64,000 nt of DNA from Rallus limicola (GCA_022605955.1 JAKCOZ010000001.1:95884211-95948210); one strand, 5' to 3'. Counted from the first letter of the stretch, positions 1-14,025 are shown. A program made the numbers and translations. The notes: generated by a model from the sequence alone, not told the origin.

Positions 1-1920
1 ATTGTTGCTAGTTTTGATTAATGACAGTTGTACAATAGTGTGCTGACAGTCACTGCCATACAGACACGAGGGTTTTTTGATATGAAACACTGCTGAAAAT
101 GCAACCCAATCAGATTTGGCCCCTGAACAACATGTGCTATCATCACTGTACCGTGAATTGAGATTGATTGGTAACCAGCTGTGACAAAGTGGGAAAAAGA
201 GCCTTGTCTTTTTCAAGAAAAGAAAAGAAGAAAAATAAAAAACTGAATTGTGACAAAACCATTACCATCTGCTCAACCAAATAACAAATTAAACAAAACA
301 CATTAACTGTTTTTAAGTATCACAAATTAATATACTGAGGTTGGATTCATGCATTGGCTTAAGCATCTAAGAATAATCTTGAATTAAACCGGTTTTGTCA
401 TTTTTTCCCCACATTCAAATGTCTATCTGTCCATACTCAGCCACCAATCTTCCATGGTTATCAAATTAAAAAAAACAAAATACCCAACACATTACTGAAC
501 TTAGACAGATTTAGTAATATATTTGGTGTTTTTTTTCCATTTGGCATATATTTTACTTCACAGAACCCTTAGATTTCCAGATTTTTAAAAATGCCTTTTT
601 ATGCAGCTATGCTCAAGAATATGTGCACCTCTTCGTCTTTTGCACACAGAGGTACCAAAACTGTCTCTGCAGCTGGAGCCATTACATTTCTAGAGATCCA
701 AGTACATCCACCTGGTAATACAAGGATGCTCTTGCTTCAGCTGTGTATTTTAAAGTTTTGAGAATGCATTACAACATCAGTTCAACATATCCACTTCAAA
801 AAGACACAGCTCTTGCTAAAGAGAATTTACAAGCAAAAAGTAACATCTTAACTGTTGTGAACTAATGCCACTGGCCACGAAAAATTTACATCGATTTATA
901 CCAGGCACTTATTTTCTTCTAAAACATTACTATAAATAAATAAATAACTTTTTAAAAAATAGAATCTTTGTATCTAAGCTTTGTAGGCTTTCCCTTTTTT
1001 TAGAGATGGCACAAAAATTACTTTGCTTTATTTTCTGTTGCCTGTTTGCCAGGCTATTTTGCAAAACACATACAAAGCTTCAAGATTACTCACAACATCA
1101 ATGATTAGGGAGCCCAAATAGAGAGATGTTACTGGCCAAAACCAGAGTAAACAGGAGGTAGTTAAGGAGGCTTAAGCTTCTGTCTCCACTTCTATTTTGT
1201 GGTGCTAGCTCTTCAGCTCCCAGCGTAGTGCCACAGCTTTTCACTGGCTTCTAGACTATTGGTGCCAGATGGAGTGAGCCAGAGAGAAGCCACTGTGAGG
1301 TAGGAAGCATGAGCTCTTTACCTGCTTCAGCTTTTTGTGATCCAGTAGCAGATCGAAGAGCCTCTATTCCCATCAGTGATGCAGCTACCCCTACTGCCAG
1401 CTCCCTTACAAGAAATGTTGGAGTGTTTTCACTTCCATCCCCTACATTGATAAGTGAAAGAAGAAACGGGCACAAACCTATGAGAGGGACAGCTTTCTGA
1501 AGCAAAGGAAAAGGATTCTCTGATTATTTTTCCCTAGAAAAACCTGAGAGAGTTTAAACGTATGCATTTGTGTGCACTTGTCTCAAATTACTCAGTTGCA
1601 CTTTTGAATCAGAGCTGTTTCTTGATGGGTGGTTGCAAGGCATTGCTTACAGCTAAGATAAATTGAGCTACCAGGGAGCTATCCCCAAGGAACTGACAGG
1701 ATGGCTGTCACTCACATCTACATGTCCAGATTCCCATTTATTCTTTGGCTATGCCATTCATGACAGAGAAAGGTATAACACAATGTGACATTACCTGAAC
1801 TTGACATTACCTTGAATTTCTTAGTGCAAGGCATATATGCAAGGAGTCACATAAATTGGTTCACTGGCCTTATTCCAACAAATCACAAGAACTAAGTAAT
1901 ACCTTAGTGGCTCATGATGT

Positions 1921-2802
1921 TCTTCAGTGGTCACAGTGGGATCAAGTGCATCCTTGGTAAGTTTAACGACACTGAGCTGTGCAGTGCAGGCAACAGACTG
2001 GAAGGAAGGGGTACCATCCAGAGGCACCCTGACAGGCTTGAGAGGTGGGCCTGTGGGAATCTCGTGAAGCCCAACAAGGCCAAGTGCACATGGGATGGGG
2101 CAATCCCTACCACTGAGTGGAGAATAGATTGAGAGCAGCCCTGAGAAGAAGGACTTAGGGTGTTGGTTGATGAGAGAAGCTCAACATGAGCAGGCAATGT
2201 GTACTTGCAGCCCAGAAAGCCAACAATATCAAAAGCAACGTGATCAGAGGGTCAAGGGATGTTACTGACCCTGTGCTCTCATGAGACCCCACCTGGATGG
2301 AGTACTGCATCCAGATCTGGGGTCCCCAACATAAGAAGGACATGGACCTGTTGGAGTAAGTCCAGAGGAGGGCCACAAAGATGATAAGAGTGCTGAAGCA
2401 CCTCTCCTGTGAAGACAGGCTGAGAGAGCTGGGCTTGTTCAGCCTGGAGAAGGCTCTGGGGACACCTTCTAGCAGCCTTTCAGTACCCAGAAGAGCCTAC
2501 AGGAAAGTTGGAGAGAGACTGTTTATCAGGGAGTGTGGTGGAAAGACGAGGGGTAATAGCGTTAAACTGAAGTAGAGTAGATTTATATTCGATATTCAGA
2601 AGAAATTGTTTACTGTGAGGGTGGTGAGGCCCTGTCACGGGCTGCCCACAGAAACTGGCTGCTCCCTCCCTGGCAATGTTGAAGGCCAAGTTGGATGGGG
2701 CTTTGGGCAACCTGGTCTCATGGAGGGTGACAGGAGGGTTGGAACTAGGTGGTCTTTGAGGTCCCTTCCAAGCCAGGCCATTCTGTGATTCTACGATTCT
2801 GC
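1921..2802 (+). mobile_element. CR1 LINE, 5'-truncated
   Basis: A sense copy of the 3' part of a chicken-repeat-1 (CR1) LINE. It begins within the reverse transcriptase region, where the catalytic-site neighbourhood reads as a degenerate FNDTEL instead of FADDTKL, and continues through the C-terminal ORF2 region. It ends with CTTCCAAGCCAGGCCATTCT and a tail of ATTCTGTGATTCTACGATTC units, the characteristic CR1 3' end. Frames are broken throughout, so it is dead. It is antisense to ROBO2. Confidence 0.93.
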
Positions 2803-2966
2803 GAACACTACATCACTATTTTGATTTTCTTAAAATGTACTGATGGCAGGTTTTCCTTTAGTCCGAAATCTTTTATGGCTTGTTATCAGGAGATTCTAAT
2901 TTCTTGTGGTGGACACTGTCAATTACCATAGCATAAACCACAAACTCACACTGCACTGTGCCTTAA

Positions 2967-2989
2967 ACCAAAGCATTCAATGCTTTGGT
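2967..2989. repeat. 23-bp perfect palindrome
   Basis: Eleven bases (ACCAAAGCATT), one centre base and the exact reverse complement. It would form a short hairpin in RNA or a cruciform in DNA. No associated gene is visible. Confidence 0.8.
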
Positions 2990-5900
2990 CTAAACCTCAT
3001 AGAAGCTGTTTCTAACAGTTACAGCCATTGGACCAACACTGTGAAATCATACCTGTGTCCAAGGAAATGGTGCTTTCTGACTTCTCTGGAAGCATTACTC
3101 TATGCAGTACTACTTTTACACACAAACATACATATGTGAATGCACATAACTGGTGCCCCATAAAATAGTAGCCACATGCTCAGAAGAGTACCAAGAAATA
3201 AATGAGACCCTTTTTTTTACTCCCATTGAAATAAACAAATAGATGGTAAGAACAAAGCCTATGTTTGGGAATCAAGGACTCAGTAATTTCTATGCAAAGT
3301 GATGCAGGCTCCATCTTTCACCTCTACATCTCTGCACAGAGAAGTACTTATAGGGAATTACCACATGATAATTACCCAAAATGGCCTTCTGATTTGATTT
3401 GAGTTCCAGACAGAGCTCCACATTTCAAAAACTGGAACGTCGGTGGAAGTATGAGCTAAGAGACCATGTAATGACTTGGCATGGAGACCTATCCTCCTGT
3501 CACCAGAAGTAGTCCTTTCCCTCACAGATGAGACACATTTGTCAGGCATTTGGAGAGATCTATGTTATTAACGCCCATGTCATAAATTCATCCGTCAGAA
3601 AAGCACCCCTGATTCTTAGGGTTATCTGCTCAGCACATGCCACTGAAATTAGTTTTAAGGAAATGGAAAATACTGGTTCTGTCCATTTCTGTTTTTAAGA
3701 AATTGAAATGATACTGCAAGGACTGGAACACAGTGAGAATATCTGAGCCCAGACTGGTATCTTGTACTCACTAAATATGGCTTCATGCACTTTTATTTTA
3801 TTACCACGAGCACACAGATTATGAGTTGTTTGAAATAATCAGAATTTGTGTTGGCCTGTGTATTAGTATTTGCCTTAAGCATGATGAATGATTACAAAAA
3901 ATTTCTTAGAGAACTGAAATATTTTCTAATCTGTATTTTGAATCAGTTACCAAACTTGAAGAGGTAATTAAAGATGAAGTCATGTTGATGTTTTAATGAA
4001 AGTGGTTCAATATTACAGTCGAGCCAGAAGTCATTATATTAAAAAGTACATTTTGCTAGTGTTAAGTCATAGGACTTAACAATAGAAGCTGGAAAGTAGT
4101 TCTTCGGGTTAGAACTTTAACCTTGCAGTATTTTCTCTGACAGTTTTTTTTGTTGTTGTTTTGATCTGAGATGCCTACTTTTGTATCCCATGCAGGGATG
4201 GCATTGGGTTTGAAGCACACTGTGGAGCAGCCATTCCAGTAGCATTTACAATGCTGTGGTCTGAGCTCTTGAATCTTACTCCCACTTGAATGTAGCTACT
4301 AGCTCTCCTGAGGGCTTTATGAAAAAACTGTATGGATAACTATCTTTATTTTTTCATTTTGTAATTTTAACGATGACTACACTGATAATAGTGACCTTTA
4401 ACTGGTTGATATACTTTTCAAGAAAGGAGGCTACTTCAATATTCTGAAATTTATAAATACATAGTATAAACTGACTGAATACTACACTTTGATATAGTAT
4501 ACTCTGCTTTTCTGGTGCTAAAGAAATACTCAAGCAACTGAAGAGGGATTTTGAGTGAAATTCAACATTGTTTTCTTAGGTCTCCTTTCTGCAAGACCCT
4601 TTATTTACTGCAGTCTTCTGGGAGTGGAAAACTCAGAGAAATTCATATTTGAGGCATTAAATTTTGTTCCAGAATTCTGCTAGTGAGTTCATTAATTCTC
4701 TGAAATATAACCATTTTAGGATGTTAAATAAGAGAGGATAAAAAAATAAAACATTCTCTTGTGGCCATCCTATTTCAAGTGCACTGCCGGTGATCACTTC
4801 ATAGATCACCAATGGTTCACACAGCATAAAGAGAAAACATGTAGGCAGGACTGCTTGTTGACACAATCCTTTTATGGCTGCTGTTAGTGGAGTTGTAAAG
4901 CTATTTTCCCAACCTTGACCCTTATGTAAGAAACTGGCAACTGTTTTCATGCATCCACAAACAGACTGCCTGAAACAATAGCTCTTCTTCAGCTCTGTGG
5001 TGAGAACTGACACTTAACATGAAGCCAATTTAAATGTCAGTGTTATTAACTGCTTCTCTGCTGATCAGTCTACAGAGCCATGTGTCTAACACGTTTGCTC
5101 ACAGCATTTAATATTCCATACGAATTGAATGGCAGATAACTACTAGGTTAGACTATAGACCTCTGAGGTGACTGTGGGATGATGTGTTTACAGGACATTA
5201 TTCAGTGCCATGCCTTCAGGAATTTTAAATGTCAAAAAATACTCTAATTTACACTTTCAGTTGGCTATGTATTCCTCAGAAAACTGTAAGGAATATTTTT
5301 CAACTTACAGAACAGGAAGTGATCACTGACAGGCAAAATATGAACCAGAGAAGAGAGATCCCTAACCAAAAGCACTAACAGTGGAGGCATCCTGTCAGCA
5401 CTGTACATCATCTCGATGCTATATACACAAAAATAAACCAGCCCCTGCCTCCCTTTCGCCCCTCACCACCTACCTATCTCAAAATCACATCTCTGGTTTT
5501 ACAGAGGGAGTTTTCTCATATCATGAACCATAATAGATAGAAAGATGCTTACGCTGCACTCTGCTGAAATCTGCCTGTGTTCAGTTAGGCTACACAGACC
5601 CTCTGCAAGTTGCACTGCAACTCACCCTGTGCCAGACATGTGCTGTATTGAGACCAAGATAACAACATCCTCTGCAAACCACCTCCTCTCTCTCCAGATG
5701 TATGTAAGAATACAAATAGCATATTAAACCTCTTTCTTTCACTGTCTCCTTTTGACAAGCCATTAAGAACATCCAATCTTCTCCCCTATGCTCCTCATAA
5801 AGGGACTTAATCTCTCCTTGATGTTTTATCTTAGGAAACAAAAGATGGGAATGCAAATCATATTGGATCTAACCAGAGGTGATGAATAGTACACGTGATA

Positions 5901-7150
5901 CAGCTAATATGAAAAACATCCTTTTTCCCTGACCCTTTATTTAAAACCTTTAATTGTTATTAATTGCAACACAAATTTGCTGATGTAACCAAAGATTATA
6001 TCCATTACACTACTAAAACACATTCTTTACTCTAATTAATTTTCAATACACATTAGACTGCATTTTGTTACAATCTGCACAGAGATTAACTCGACCAAAG
6101 CACACAGCGATGTAGTGTTATTAACTCATATTTCATTGAAAGGTCATTCTCCCCTTGGTTGTATCTAGAGGAGGCTGTAGTTAAATACCTCACTATACCA
6201 TCTACAGAATATAAATATAACTGCATAGCACCATGTTTATTCTTAAAAATCACTGTCTCTGTGGCTTACAGGGCCTTATACTGTGATCACGGAGATAGGA
6301 AAATGCAGAACCTATCTGGCTATTGGGCCCTTTCTGGCTCTCCTCTTAAAAAAAAATAAAAATCTAACTTTTCTAAGTTTATTGGGATAAGGTCTGCTGT
6401 CAGCTGCATTGTTGCATTTAAATCCATTTCAAAGATTTTCACCTGGAAGACAGTGGAAACGCGCACGTACCGGTAGTGTGACAGACAGCATTGATGCTCA
6501 GTCTATGTATATGGGAATAGTATTCAGACACAAAGAGGCCAGTTTTAAAAACATAGCAAGACTAGCATCTACACAGATTTTTGATCCTGGAACTAACTTA
6601 TATCTTAGATTAAGTTAAGTCTAAACTCTCGACTGCAGTTATAGTTAAACCTCAGTGTCTGTCACTTAGAGCAGTTAATCAAAATAAATATAAAATCCAT
6701 GGATCTCAGCAACTGACAGTCCTTTCACGTGTTTAACTATATGGGTAATTTTCAACAACAGAAGAGAATGCATTCTCCCAAATAATTTTTAATTAATATC
6801 CCTAATCTTTAGTAATTAAGAAATATAACTTTGCTGTTTATGATTTACTTTGCCGTGTGTCACTGCTCCATTTCATTTAAGAACCTACAATCTCTTCACA
6901 CTTATGTTGTGTAAACTACACACCGTTTTCATTCTCAAGCATCACTCTTGTTTTTACTGACCCCAGTCCCATCGTGTGGGTGGCACATAAAACAAATGCC
7001 TCTTCCTGTGGGTTCAGTTGCCACTTTTCATCTCTAGTACAATATTCATCTAATCAGGCAGTGCCTTTAAACACAACTTACAAGAGCAGGTTGTAATTTC
7101 ATTAAAGATGTATTTACTGAGCTAAACCAGCTGTTCTGGGCTGGAATGTG

Positions 7151-7177
7151 AAAAAAAAAAAAAAAAAAAAAAAAAAA
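7151..7177. repeat. A27 homopolymer run
   Basis: Twenty-seven consecutive A residues followed by GAAAAG. No recognisable retrocopy lies directly upstream, so it is treated as a simple repeat rather than a poly(A) tail. Confidence 0.9.
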
Positions 7178-7724
7178 GAAAAGTCCATGTGGTTGCTACT
7201 CAGTCATTTTTAAGGCAAGTGAAAAATACATTTGCTGAGCTAACCTCACTCTCAGAAAGAGCTGGCACTGCTAGCTTCTTCTGTGTAAAAGGTTTAAACA
7301 GTTATTATACTATGTCATAAATTTTAACTTGTAATTGAAAATCACTTCCTAAAAAAAATAAAATTAAAAAATCTGTATTACTTGCTGTGTAATTACAGAC
7401 TATGCAGCTGCTCTCTTCGGCTTCACTAGAAAATTTGAAGACATGAAACACTGTACAAACCTTATTCAAACATTATTTAATTGCAAGTCATAGATTTGTC
7501 ACTCTTATACTAGTGGCTCTCAAATAGTATCACATTTTCCTGTTACCAGGACTAAAAAGAAGGAAATTGATCCAGGATGTACCGAGTCCTTCACAAACAA
7601 GAGAATCTCAGCTCCTTAGTAGGAAAGTATAATCTCTATTAAGGCTGAGAAGATAAAGGTACTTGAAGACATGAGCGGAAAAAGACTACAATTTTTATTT
7701 ATTTTTCAATAGTTCAAGTCTTCA

Positions 7725-8383
7725 TTTCATGGAAGAAGGGACTGACCACCTGGGAAGATTACAGGAATGCTGTCAGGATATGCAGGGATGAAACAAGAAA
7801 AGTCAAGGTCTCCTTGGAGTTAAACATGGCAAGGGACATGAAGGTTAACAGGAAGGGTTTCTTCAAGTATGATGGTAGCAAAAGCAAAACTAGGGAAAAT
7901 GTGGCCCTGCTGCTGGATGAGGCAGGTGCCTTGGTGACAGAGGATGCACAGAAGGTGGAGTTACTGAATGCCACCTTTGCTTCAGTCTTTGCTGCTCAGG
8001 CCAGCCCTCCGGGAACTTGCTAGCCTAGAGAAGACTGAGGGGGGATCTTATCAATGCTTATAAATACTTGAGGGGTGGGTGTCAGGAGGATGGGGTCAGT
8101 CTTTTTCAGTGGTGCCCAGTGACAGGACAAGAGACAATGGACACAAACATGAATATAGGAAGTTCCACCTAAACATGAGGAAGAACTTCTTTACCGTGAG
8201 GGTGACAGAGCACTGGTACAGGCTGCCCAGAGAGGTTGGGGAGTCTTCTTCTCTGGAGACATTCAAAACCCACCTGGATGCTGTCCTGTGCAGCCTGCTC
8301 TAAGTGATCTTGCTCTGGCAGAGGGGTTGGACTAGATGATCTTTCAAGGTCTCTTCCAACTCCAAACATTCTGTGATTCTGTA
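7725..8383 (+). mobile_element. CR1 LINE with internal deletion
   Basis: The left part (to about 8010) encodes the CR1 ORF2 segment between endonuclease and reverse transcriptase, with residues such as GFFKYDGSKSKTREN and GALVTED. It stays open for 69 codons. The right part (from about 8011) is the CR1 3' end (GAAGAACTTCTTTACCGTGA…, CTGCCCAGAGAGGTTGGGGA) and finishes with ATTCTGTGATTCTGTA. The whole reverse transcriptase core that should lie between them is missing at the junction near 8011. It is antisense to ROBO2. Confidence 0.92.
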
Positions 8384-11306
8384 CTTTTCCCCAGGTTGAG
8401 TCTGTTTTTCCTGCTAAGTTATTAGTGAGTGATCTCCCTGTCCTTGGCACAACCCATGATCTTTTCATAATCTTTTTCATAATCTTTTCTCATCCTGTCC
8501 TGTTGGGATTGAGGGAGCAGATTGGTGGGCAGTCAGGCAAGTTAACTACGTACGTAGCAGTGAGTCTAAGAATTTGCCTTTCTAGCCTTCCAGCTTTAAG
8601 CTTGGTTACATCCCTCTTATTTTTCCTGTTCCAGTTTTTCTGTAACATAAACTTTGTGATCAATTACTTGACCGACTGCATTCACTTCTCACAAATTAGT
8701 GAAATGGGACTGTGATGCTGCAAGTCTCTTTTTTATCCCTTTGTGTCTTTTAAACAAGGTGTTTATGGTATGATGCTGAGTTTTTAGAATGATTAAAAAA
8801 AGCAACACCATGCACCTCTTCTCTTGATTCACAATGCATTTCAGGCTTCTGGAAAAAAAAGTTGTACACACTCCAAACTCCATGGTATACTTTTTCTGCT
8901 TTCTGGTACAGTATCAACATTTCCAGCAGCAAAGTATTAATTTGTTTGGATTAGTTTAGACTCTAAATAGATTTTTCAAGTCTGAAGAATTTAATTAATT
9001 CATCATCTCAACAGCATAAAAGAACTATGAAAACATAAACTACAACATTTTTTTCCACCTGAGCTTTCTTACAGCTTTTGTAATCCCTGCCCAAACATAC
9101 AAAGAAGAGTTCCATGATATGTACTGAGGTATTTGGCATCTCAAGTCAGGGTTTTGGAAAAATAACATCCTTTGACTTTTAGGGAGACCTATTTTTCATA
9201 GTTATTTTGCAAACTCCCTCTGTAAGAACCACTTTAAGTTTTAAAATTCAAAATAATAGACTTTTATAGTTGGTTTAGATCATCAATTCAAAATAGTCAT
9301 ATTTGCAGTAAAGCCTTGTACCCTCCGTATAAACTTGTGTCCATCTGTTCTCAGTTTTATAAGATTGCTATTCAAAATTTTCTGGGTAATTACATAGACA
9401 ATTAACAAAAAAAGGCCAAAAACTTTTTTTTTTTTTTAAATAGTCCTCTTTTCAAACATACACATTTTTTAGAGTATTTTCCTTATTCAGTCCAATTGCA
9501 ACCAGAGATGCTTACAGTTCACCAGGGACCCTTATAATTAAAACTGTAACAGACTGAAATTATTTTCCAATTATTACTCAATGCACCAATTGCTGGAGCA
9601 ATACTGTTATATTTGTCACTAGAAATTACTGTGATTACTTTTCTCTTTCCTTTCATACGTGTCACTGAAAAAAGCTAAAAGGAACTAAGATGGAAGAACT
9701 GAGGAGGATTTCTGAAAGACTATGGATCCAGTATCTCTGATTCTGGCACTCACCAGGACTAAATTACAGAACCAAAATGCAGACAAAAAGTCCTACTTTG
9801 CTATCACTAAACTAGGCAGTTTTAAAAGCAATAGTCAAATTTAAAAATTGGCAAGAATTGTTGAAACAGGTACTATAATTGCATTGCAATCTAGGGGTGA
9901 AGCCAAAAGAAAATTATTGAAAAAACAGAACTATACAGATGTGCAAAGAAGGTCATTAGCTGTAAAACCAGTAAATTGGTATTGAAAGCTATAAGACTAA
10001 TAGCTGCACAGATCTGCTCAGAAGAAGGATTTATGTATGTAGGAAGAATAACAAAGGGAATCCCTTGAGGGTTTCATATTTCATTGTAGAAGTTAAAATG
10101 TTTAAAATACAGGAGCTCAGAAGCTGAAAGCTAAATTTGATTTTACCTCAAAGAAGAAAAAAAAATATCTCACATTTCATCAAGGAGGAAAAGCTTAGAA
10201 ATTCTCTTCTTAATTTGTAAAATTCCTATACTATAATTTTCTCATCCATATTCTATACCTGGACAAATTTCTTTGCTTGCATTAAAAAATCCAGGAAAAA
10301 AAAAACAAGAGCTTTTCTTTTAGATGATCACAGTTCATCTTCCTTGATTAAGCATCATGCAGCAAGGTTCAGAACTTGCTGCTTTTTGGACAGTGAAGAC
10401 TGGTTATGTATCTTGCCATGCAAATATGTTTTAGAAGAGAAAACATACAGTCCTGATCATTAAAAAGTGGTTTGTCTTCGAAGTCTAGATGTTGGGCTTT
10501 ACTAGATAACTACAACCTATGTGGCTCAGGTGGTGGCAACCCACTAACTATATGGGCAGCAGCTTTGGTAGTCCTCTATCACTCATGGTGGTCTCCAGTG
10601 TGGGATTCTGCAAACTTGCCCCTTCCTCACCCATCCTTGTGATGTTCTGGGAAGCAGATGTAAATGAAGACATACCCCTTCTTTTCTATTTTAAGATGCC
10701 AAAACACAGTTAATGAAATGTTAAACATCTGTGTAAAAACACTGTAAAGCACTGTGAGAAGTTTCTGAGCCTGAAGCTGATTACGATCAGAATGTATCTG
10801 ATGAACTTTTTCTTCTTCTACTTAAAAGCCCAGTGAATTTCTATGCTTCCTATTTAATTTCTTCTTCCTTAGAAATACATCATGAACAAAGAGAAATAAT
10901 TAGCTCAAAGCACATATTACTATGTTTTCATAGTAAGATGTAAAACAAAAAGAAGGAACATAGTCATTAAAAGAGACAAATAAAAGTGCAAGCTAACTAA
11001 AGGCACTGTGGGTTCAACATCTATTACTGTGGCTTTTGAGACCTAGAAGTAGATTTCAAACAACAGAAGCAGCACAGTAGTAGGAATAAATCACAGAAGC
11101 ACATTGTATTTAGTATGGACTACTTTACATTGCATAGCTAAATAGCAAGCAAAGAGAAAAATTCTTCCTGCCATCCAAAAGTCTGCTCTTCAACATATTT
11201 TATGTATTACATCCATACCTATTTATTGATATAAGTAGCCAAAGAGCTGTATAATTTATTAATATAAATTGTAAGTATTTTTTTTAATTTACATTTTTCT
11301 TTCTCA

Positions 11307-11320
11307 ATATATATATATAT
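11307..11320. repeat. (AT)7 microsatellite
   Basis: Seven AT units in an AT-rich setting. Confidence 0.85.
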
Positions 11321-12819
11321 GTACCTGTACTTATGTAGAAGTGTTTTTTTCTAGATTATGCATCATCACATTAATGTATATAACTGAAGAACGGCATGCT
11401 CAGATATGACATGTTACAGTGTTGAGGGTGTGGGAACTAAAACGGGCATTCTCCACTGAGTTTTGAGATTTGGTTAAAAGATTTAGAAAGTGAAAAACAA
11501 AAGAGACTTACCCCAGACACAAATGTGACTAAGTGCTGTGTGACTCCGAGGAATTTTTCCACTGGTTTTCATGAAAGTGTATGTGACACTAAGCACACCT
11601 TATTTAGCAAGTGGATGAAGACTGCCAGATAACAGTCTTAACACGTTTTTCACCTTGTTAGAGTGAAGATGTGAGACATGCTGTGATAAAGCAAGCAGAC
11701 AGCAATGTCTAACTTGTTTTATTAGGCCAAATCCAGTAGTTTGCTCACAGCCTCACTGTGCGCTTAGCAGACACTGACACAAACTAGCTACAAAAGCCAT
11801 TGCAGCTCCTTTTTGTTTTAAGATCTTGATTGGAGGAGAGGAAATAACACTGGCAGCCAGCATACATGAGTCCAGTGTTTGTAACACTTGTTTGAAGAAC
11901 AGAATATCTAGATTATTTTTTTTCTTTCTTCAAATTCCATCATCAACAGGAACAATTAATGCTTATGGAAAGAACAATCAACTGCGGTAGGAGAAAAAAA
12001 AAGGGTGCTATTCATGTCTGCTGTTAAATTTAAAAGCACTGAGCAAAACAGAATTGGGATTCACAGGGTATTGGTTGAGTTATGGAGACCTGGGTTCTCA
12101 GCCCTATTTCCAGACCTATTTCTGGGCTAACCTAATAATTAAAACTATGAAGAGTTCTGGTAAGTGAGGACAAAATTTTGTTCTGTTAGCTGAAAGGAAT
12201 CAAAATAATTTTATGTCATTCATAAGAAAGCCTCTCATCCCCTGACCACTCTGGAATTTTCGCTGCATTTTTCCAGATTCAATGAATATTCTGAACACAA
12301 GTGGTTTGTTCCAAATCTTAATTTGGCTTTCCACTGCTGCTAGTTTGTTCTTTTGTTTCCTCAAGAGGAAGGTTTCTCTTTGAGACTGAGGAGACATTAG
12401 CCAAAGAGCCAACAAAGCCCACCACTTTGCTTCTAACCCAGCTTGCCAGTGCAATGGAGCAGCCCTGCAACTCTCCAGCCAAGTTTTCTCTCTTTTGATA
12501 CCAGAATGTTATTATGGAGGCTACTATCACTAGTGCACTCCTAAAACATCTTTACTTTTCTCCAGAAAATTCAGCAAATATCGATGTGTTCCCAATATTT
12601 TTCTTCCACAGGAACTCATTTGCTTGGACGATTGAACCCAGGGTGGGCGTCCCTCCTCATCCGGCTCTGGAACAGGTTTTGTAGTGTCAGTGACCACCAA
12701 TATGGCAAATTAATCTTGCCCATAATGTCAAATAACAAACGATAAATAGTAGGGAGTGATTCCAGCATGACTCAACAACTGAAATTTCAAAGTGTGGGGA
12801 ACATGAATGTCGTTCTCAC

Positions 12820-12958
12820 CTTCCTCTTGGTAAGTCTGCATCATCTTTCTTCCACCGGACTGTGGGTGTGGGATCCCCCTGCACCTGGCACCGGAAATCC
12901 ACAGCCTCCTCCTCCAGCACCACTTGGTTAATCGGTCTCCTGAGAAACGTGGGCCGTT
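12820..12958 (-). CDS. ROBO2: ROBO2 exon, first half of Ig domain 3
   Basis: Internal coding exon of 139 nt. Two bases complete the Glu codon begun in the previous exon, then 45 codons and two bases follow: [19 protein letters not shown], then [10 protein letters not shown], then the [11 protein letters not shown] segment. It begins Ig domain 3, with the first cysteine (FRCQV) and the core tryptophan (VRWKKD). The acceptor is TGTCTCTTTCAAG (AG at 12960-12959), and the donor is GTGAGA from 12819. A longer minus-strand open frame covers the same bases in a different reading frame (around [12 protein letters not shown]) and is not the protein. The next exon, which should encode the rest of Ig3 starting near YDIKDD, was searched for by eye between 1 and 12800 and not seen, so it probably lies beyond the window. 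Confidence 0.96.
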
Positions 12959-14025
12959 CTTGAAAGAGACATTAAAATTCCTTAGTGAGTCAGAGGGTTG
13001 AAATGAACACTTTTGACTTTTCAGCATCTTTTTGTTTACTGATTCACAGAAGGAAGAAAGGAGGCTGAGCTCCACAAATTCAGACAAGTGGAACTGATGA
13101 TGTGTATAAAGAGCTGGGACGATGACTGCCAGGCTGGAGAGGCAGTTGCTGTCAAATTCAGCCCTCCCACAAGAGCTGAGTGCCACCAGAAGGAAGCCTG
13201 TGCTAGCACTGACTGCCCACCTGCCACACCAGTGAAGGCTCCAAGACCATGCCCTTCTGTGTGAACCTTTTGGTTCCATACCACTGCCTACACAGAGAGT
13301 GATTTAAAAGCTCCTGCTTACTCCAGTGATAGACTAGGAGCCTGCCTTTGGCAATAATCAATACGTTGATGCTTCGGAGGGAAAGGTAAACTCTGTGTTA
13401 TGCATTTCTAGCAATTGTGGACTATCGTACAGAGGTCAGAGCTTCCCTGGTCCCCATTGCTAACTTCACCATGGGAAACTAAATTAAGGTCTGAATGATA
13501 AGTTCTGTTTACCCTTGTTATGTTAGCCTGCACGGCTACAAATATTATTAATCATCATAATGTTGTACAGGCCTGCTTAAAATCCAGATGGAAAGCCACA
13601 ATCTGATCTCAGTTATACTGGTACAAACTCAAAGTACCGGTAATTTCATTTAAAAGGATGTCACTGGGGTTAGTTTCCAAGTTGCCTTTGGATCGCATAA
13701 ATTTTATTCTGTCCTCTCCTAGCCATACCACACTTTTATTGCCATAAATTATTTATGCTAGAGTCAAACCAGTATAAAACTGGGTTCATATGAAGCAGTG
13801 TTTCCACTCAAGAAAGGGATTTATTATTAAGACATTTAAAACTGGTTACACACTACATTTTGTATTTAATTGTCATCAAGTTGAAGGGTATGATGTCACT
13901 TAAAAAAAATTATTCAAAATTCACACAGATGTAAGCAATACCAGACTCTGACTCAGGCAGTTTGTCTTGATAACTACATAACTGAGTTTATGGGCTGGTT
14001 ATCCATGTTTATTATATACAAATAA

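Larger units (their letters stand above)
1..12819 (-). other. ROBO2: ROBO2 intron downstream of the Ig3a exon (partial)
   Basis: This is the 5' part of the intron that follows the Ig3a exon; its 3' end is outside the window. Two CR1 elements (1921-2802 and 7725-8383), a 23-bp palindrome (2967-2989), an A27 run (7151-7177) and a short AT repeat (11307-11320) are the only structures recognised. The remaining stretches (1-1920, 2990-7150, 7178-7724, 8384-11306, 11321-12819) are AT-rich with scattered stops in all frames. I see no gene, RNA gene or further exon in them. Confidence 0.85.

Noticed and set aside
4657..5013. 118-codon minus-strand open frame
   Set aside because: No domain, no repeat identity and no splice context seen. 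The length is compatible with chance in 64 kb of six-frame sequence.
7141..7190. Processed pseudogene ending in the A27 run
   Set aside because: No coding-like or known gene sequence lies immediately upstream of the run, and no poly(A) signal at the right distance or target duplication was found.
1..12800. The next ROBO2 exon (rest of Ig3, YDIKDD… to the ENRVGK region)
   Set aside because: Read by eye for the reverse complement of the expected motif and not found. It probably lies outside the window.
12728..13279. 183-codon minus-strand open frame over the Ig3a exon
   Set aside because: It covers the exon in the wrong reading frame. The true frame gives [11 protein letters not shown] with Ig hallmarks and matches the splice phases.
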